DNA of 10,556 nucleotides from Actinomycetes bacterium (GTDB taxonomy: Bacteria; Actinomycetota; Actinomycetes; Actinomycetales; Dermatophilaceae): assembly GCA_023451855.1 (NCBI GenBank), contig JAEXXY010000321.1, positions 1-10,556 of the forward strand, in the 5' to 3' direction. The position numbers and the translations under genes are program-made. This document shows, piece after piece, positions 8,053 to 10,556 of the stretch; within the stretch, counting starts at the first letter, position 1, and the number at the start of each line of letters is the position of its first letter. The notes beneath the pieces were generated by a model that searched no databases, was not told the origin of the DNA, and saw only the letters and a list, made by a program, of their open reading frames with translations.

Positions 8053-9294
8053 TCAGGCGCGACGCGCCAGGCGCTCGAGGTCCGCACGCGACGCGCCGCA
8101 GCGCTCGACAGCGTCGGCAGCCTCGATGGCGCCGCAGTCGACCCCCCGCAGCACGAAGTCGGCCAGGGCCCGCGCCGTCGCCGGCTCGTCCATGAAGGCG
8201 GAGTCCCGCTGCCCGAGGTAGTCGCCAAGGCGCGCGGCCGCCTGCTGGAACCCGTTGCGGTAGAAGGCGAACGTCGCGGCGTAGCGCGACGGGAGCTGTG
8301 CCGGGTGGAGGTCCCAGCCCTGGTAGTAGCCCCGGGCGAGCGACCGCCCGACGAGGCGGTGGTGCAGCGACCAGGCGGAGGCGACGGCATCCGGTGATCC
8401 CACGGGCAGCACGTTCGTCGACCCGTCCGACAGGCGCACCCCGGTCTCGGCGGCGGCCACCTGCATCACCGCCTTGGCGTGGTCGGCCGCCGGGTGGTCC
8501 ATGGCCTGGTGCTGCGCCGCGATGCCGAGCGAGGCCGAGTAGTCGTACGTGCCGTAGTGCAGGCCGGTGCACCGGCCGGACGACGCGTGCACCATCCGGG
8601 CGACGAGCGCGCTGCCGTCGGGACCGAGCACCGCCTGGGGCGTCTCGACCTGGATCTCGAACCCGATGGGCCGGTCCAGCCCGAGGGTGCCCTCGATGCG
8701 CTCGGTGGCCACCACCATCGCCTCGACCTGGGCGACGCTCGTGACCTTGGGCAGCGTGACGACGAAGCCGTCCGGGAGGGCGCCGTCGACGACCAGGCGG
8801 TCGACGAACCGCACGAGCGTCCGCAGGCCCCGGCCGCGCGTCGGCGCCTCGAAGGACTTGAAGCGGATGCCGGTGAAGGGTGGGGCCGAGCCGGCGGCGA
8901 CGCTCTCGCGCAACAGGCCTGCCGCCCGGTCGACCGCGTCGTCCTCCTCGGCGTCCGGCCGCGCACCGAAACCGTCCTCGAAGTCGATCCGGAGGTCCTC
9001 GACGGGCTCGGTCTCGAGCTTGCGACGCACCGCGGCGGCGACGGCAGGGTCGCCGGCCAGGGCGTCGAAGGCCGCCGCGTGCGCCTCGATCGCCTCCAGC
9101 GCCGTGGCGCCCCACGAGGCCGTCAGCCCGGGCTCGAGCCGGTGGGCCGGGACGTACACGGTGTGGACCGGCTGGCGCCCGGCACGGGGCCCGGGGAACT
9201 CACGCGCGAGGGCCGCGTCGGCCTCGCGCAGCAGCCCGTCGAGCTCGGTGGTCAGGTCCGAGGTGAGCTCGTCGGGCACGTCGTGGACGGTCAT
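8053..9294 (-). CDS. HpcH/HpaI aldolase-like (CitE/malate-synthase-like) protein, DUF6986 type
   Basis: A 413-aa protein that I assign to the HpcH/HpaI aldolase / citrate lyase beta superfamily of TIM barrels, resembling actinobacterial proteins annotated DUF6986; the exact reaction is not known to me. Seen in order: LRIDFEDGFGARPDAEED (101-118), FKSFEAPTRGRG (145-156) with Lys146, TLPKVTS (180-186) with Lys183, GFEIQVETPQAV (211-222) whose Glu217 is a likely metal ligand, GLHYGTYDYSASLGI (244-258) whose Asp251 is a likely second ligand, and GYYQGWDLHPAQLPSRYA (322-339), the HPxQ block near the barrel end. The ATG at 9292-9294 has AAAGGAG 8 nt upstream; an in-frame ATG at 9345 would lie inside the operator. 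By context it may use or make glyoxylate, perhaps as a malate-synthase-like condensing enzyme, but this is inference. A 225-nt gap separates it from uricase. Confidence 0.85.
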   Translation of the reverse strand: MTVHDVPDELTSDLTTELDGLLREADAALAREFPGPRAGRQPVHTVYVPAHRLEPGLTASWGATALEAIEAHAAAFDALAGDPAVAAAVRRKLETEPVEDLRIDFEDGFGARPDAEEDDAVDRAAGLLRESVAAGSAPPFTGIRFKSFEAPTRGRGLRTLVRFVDRLVVDGALPDGFVVTLPKVTSVAQVEAMVVATERIEGTLGLDRPIGFEIQVETPQAVLGPDGSALVARMVHASSGRCTGLHYGTYDYSASLGIAAQHQAMDHPAADHAKAVMQVAAAETGVRLSDGSTNVLPVGSPDAVASAWSLHHRLVGRSLARGYYQGWDLHPAQLPSRYAATFAFYRNGFQQAAARLGDYLGQRDSAFMDEPATARALADFVLRGVDCGAIEAADAVERCGASRADLERLARRA

Positions 9295-9316
9295 GTCGGC
9301 TGCTCCTTTGCAGAAA

Positions 9317-9352
9317 TTCTGACTAGCGGAGCCTAACTTCTGCATTGCGGAA
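9317..9352. promoter_or_regulatory. Putative operator C: paired 15-bp dyads before the aldolase-like gene
   Basis: C2 (9338-9352) is TTCTGCATTGCGGAA, the most symmetric site in the window (TTC.GCA.TGC.GAA). C1 (9317-9331) is TTCTGACTAGCGGAG and matches C2 at 11 of 15 positions. The centres are 21 bp apart, as at A and B. C2 overlaps the last six sense codons of the GT2 gene. Only a poor promoter is visible upstream (TTGCTC, 9374-9379), so the start point is unclear. Confidence 0.65.
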
Positions 9353-10235
9353 GTGCGCGCTGGTCCATCCGTCGAGCAACCCAGGTGCCGTCACCTCGAC
9401 GATGGGCGAGTCCTTGCTGCTCGAAGGCCTCGAGCCAGCCTTCCATGGGCCACCAGCCCCAGCGCCGGGCGAAGCGGTTGGCATTCGCGACGATGTCGTC
9501 GAGGTGCTGGGTGGGCGGATGACGCGTCGCGTGGTGCTGGTGGTGGGCCCGGGCACCGCCGACCCAGGTCAGGGCGCCGCCTGCCGCACCGATGCGCTGG
9601 CCGAAGTCGGTGTCCTCGGCGCCGTAGCCGACGTAGACGGGGTCGAACCCGCCGAGCGCGTGCCACGTGTCGGCCGTCGTGGCGAACGACAGTGACCAGA
9701 AGAGGCGCAGGTCGTCGGCGGCCAGCGTCTGCGCCGGGTCGAGCACCGGTCGCGCCGGGTGTGGCGTGGCGAGCGCATCGAGGTCGAGGTGCCGGTAGTC
9801 CTGCCCCGCGGGTGGCGGTGGCAGGTAGGAAACCTCACCCGCCAGGACGTGCAGCGGTGGACCGTCAGGCCGTCCGAGCACCTGGGTGTACCGCTCCACG
9901 AGACGGGTCGAGGCGATGCAGTCGACGTCGAGCAGCACCAGGTGCCTCGCCCCGGCGGCGACGGCGGTGTCGACCCCGAGGTTGCGCGCGGAGGCGAGTG
10001 GCAGGCTCCCGTCGATGCGGCCGATGGAGGGAACGTGCGCTCGCGGGGCCGGGTCGTACCCGGCTGCACGACGCTGCCGGTGGCGCACGAGGTCCTCGAT
10101 CTCGGGGTCGTCCATGGCGACGACGACGAGGAGGTCTGGTGGGCGCGTCTGCCGGTCGAGACCCCACAGGTGTCGTTCGAGGTGCTCATGGCGCCGGTGC
10201 GCGATGGTGACGACGGCGACCCGATCTGGTCTCAT
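9333..10235 (-). CDS. GT2-type glycosyltransferase with galactosyltransferase-like C-terminal motif
   Basis: A 300-aa predicted cytoplasmic glycosyltransferase of the GT-A fold. It starts RVAVVTIAHRRHEHLERHL, as GT2 enzymes do. LASARNLGVDTA (80-91) and LVLLDVDCI (99-107), with the metal/nucleotide-sugar DxD motif Asp103-Val-Asp105, follow. GGFDPVYVGYGAEDTDFGQR (195-214) is the acceptor/catalytic block seen in galactosyltransferase-like C-terminal domains. No membrane segment or signal peptide is evident. I chose the ATG at 10233-10235 because it overlaps the upstream stop codon (ATGA) and directly precedes the first beta strand; the frame extends 50 codons further without family features. Donor and acceptor sugars cannot be told. 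Its last codons carry operator C2. It appears unrelated in function to the urate genes downstream. Confidence 0.85.
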   Translation of the reverse strand: MRPDRVAVVTIAHRRHEHLERHLWGLDRQTRPPDLLVVVAMDDPEIEDLVRHRQRRAAGYDPAPRAHVPSIGRIDGSLPLASARNLGVDTAVAAGARHLVLLDVDCIASTRLVERYTQVLGRPDGPPLHVLAGEVSYLPPPPAGQDYRHLDLDALATPHPARPVLDPAQTLAADDLRLFWSLSFATTADTWHALGGFDPVYVGYGAEDTDFGQRIGAAGGALTWVGGARAHHQHHATRHPPTQHLDDIVANANRFARRWGWWPMEGWLEAFEQQGLAHRRGDGTWVARRMDQRALPQCRS

Positions 10236-10556
10236 GCGCGCGTCGCGAGGGACGGACCGGTGCGCTGCATCCCGACACCGGCGAGGGTGTCGAGCCTCCG
10301 CGCGGCTTCCCTCGCACCGCCGCCGGTCGACCACCCGGCCCACCCGCCACCGAGGTCGAGGGCCTGCTGCAGGATCGCGGGCCACCGCGCGGCCTCGACC
10401 GGCCAGCAGGGGAGTCCCACGGCCGCACGCCGGCGTGCCACCGCCGCGGCGGTCGCGACCTGCTCGTCGAACGGGCGGTGCTGGGCGACCACGACGGCCG
10501 GGCGGCGCAGCGCCGCGACATCGGCAACGGCGTTCTGGCCCGCATGGGTGACCACG
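10232..10556 (-). CDS. Glycosyltransferase, C-terminal part (GT28/GT1-like), cut by the right edge
   Basis: About 107 C-terminal residues are visible; the true start lies beyond the window, and the GTG at the edge is an internal Val codon. VVTHAGQNAVADVAALRRPA and then HRPFDEQVATAAAV match the nucleotide-sugar-binding C-terminal domain of GT-B glycosyltransferases: a conserved His-Ala-Gly turn, a small-residue helix, then an acidic-Gln pair that binds the donor sugar. This is a family-level call only, and the substrate is unknown. Its stop overlaps the start of the GT2 gene by 4 nt, so the two are very probably translated together and act in one glycan pathway. Confidence 0.75.
   Translation of the reverse strand, partial: VVTHAGQNAVADVAALRRPAVVVAQHRPFDEQVATAAAVARRRAAVGLPCWPVEAARWPAILQQALDLGGGWAGWSTGGGAREAARRLDTLAGVGMQRTGPSLATRA

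Noticed and set aside
8028..8054. A possible terminator hairpin after the aldolase-like gene, including the palindrome GACCGCGGTC
   Set aside because: The stem is short and bulged and part of it is the end of the coding sequence; I cannot separate it from the background of GC-rich palindromes.
9295..9345. An upstream ATG for the aldolase-like gene adding 17 residues
   Set aside because: It lies inside operator C2 and the GT2 gene end; the ATG at 9294 has a strong AAAGGAG.

Overview
The window comes from a high-GC actinobacterium, probably a Micrococcales/Intrasporangiaceae-like genome. I infer this from the strong G/C bias at third codon positions, GTG starts, GAGGAG/AAGGAG ribosome binding sites and the protein sequences; I could not run a taxonomic search. 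Every gene I accept is on the minus strand, so the window reads biologically from right to left. I see no tRNA, rRNA, IS element, CRISPR array or integrase.

Right end (10556 to about 9333): the C-terminal part of a GT28/GT1-like glycosyltransferase overlaps (ATGA) a GT2-type glycosyltransferase. These look like cell-envelope or secondary glycan genes.

Middle (9294 to 4113): first a stand-alone HpcH/HpaI-aldolase-like enzyme. Then comes a urate operon: uricase, then an NCS2 purine/urate permease fused in frame to an OHCU-decarboxylase-like domain, then a stand-alone OHCU decarboxylase, then 5-hydroxyisourate hydrolase. Together these import urate and convert it to allantoin (urate to 5-hydroxyisourate to OHCU to S-allantoin). 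The last three genes overlap or nearly abut. A perfect 14-bp hairpin follows the operon.

Left end (3903 to 1): hydroxypyruvate isomerase, tartronate semialdehyde reductase, glyoxylate carboligase and the start of glycerate kinase. This is the glycerate pathway that assimilates the glyoxylate released by allantoin breakdown (2 glyoxylate to tartronate semialdehyde + CO2, to glycerate, to phosphoglycerate). The steps linking allantoin to glyoxylate are not in the window, and neither is a regulator.

Two things stand out. First, the permease fusion: its OHCU-decarboxylase-like domain has Tyr where the family has its catalytic His, next to a second decarboxylase gene with the normal motif. Second, three promoter regions (before hyi, uricase and the aldolase-like gene) each carry a 36-bp element made of two 15-bp TTCC-N7-GGAA-like dyads with centres exactly 21 bp apart. 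In two of them a good -35/-10 pair ends on the first base of the element. This suggests one regulator controls urate degradation, glyoxylate assimilation and the uncharacterised aldolase-like gene as one regulon.
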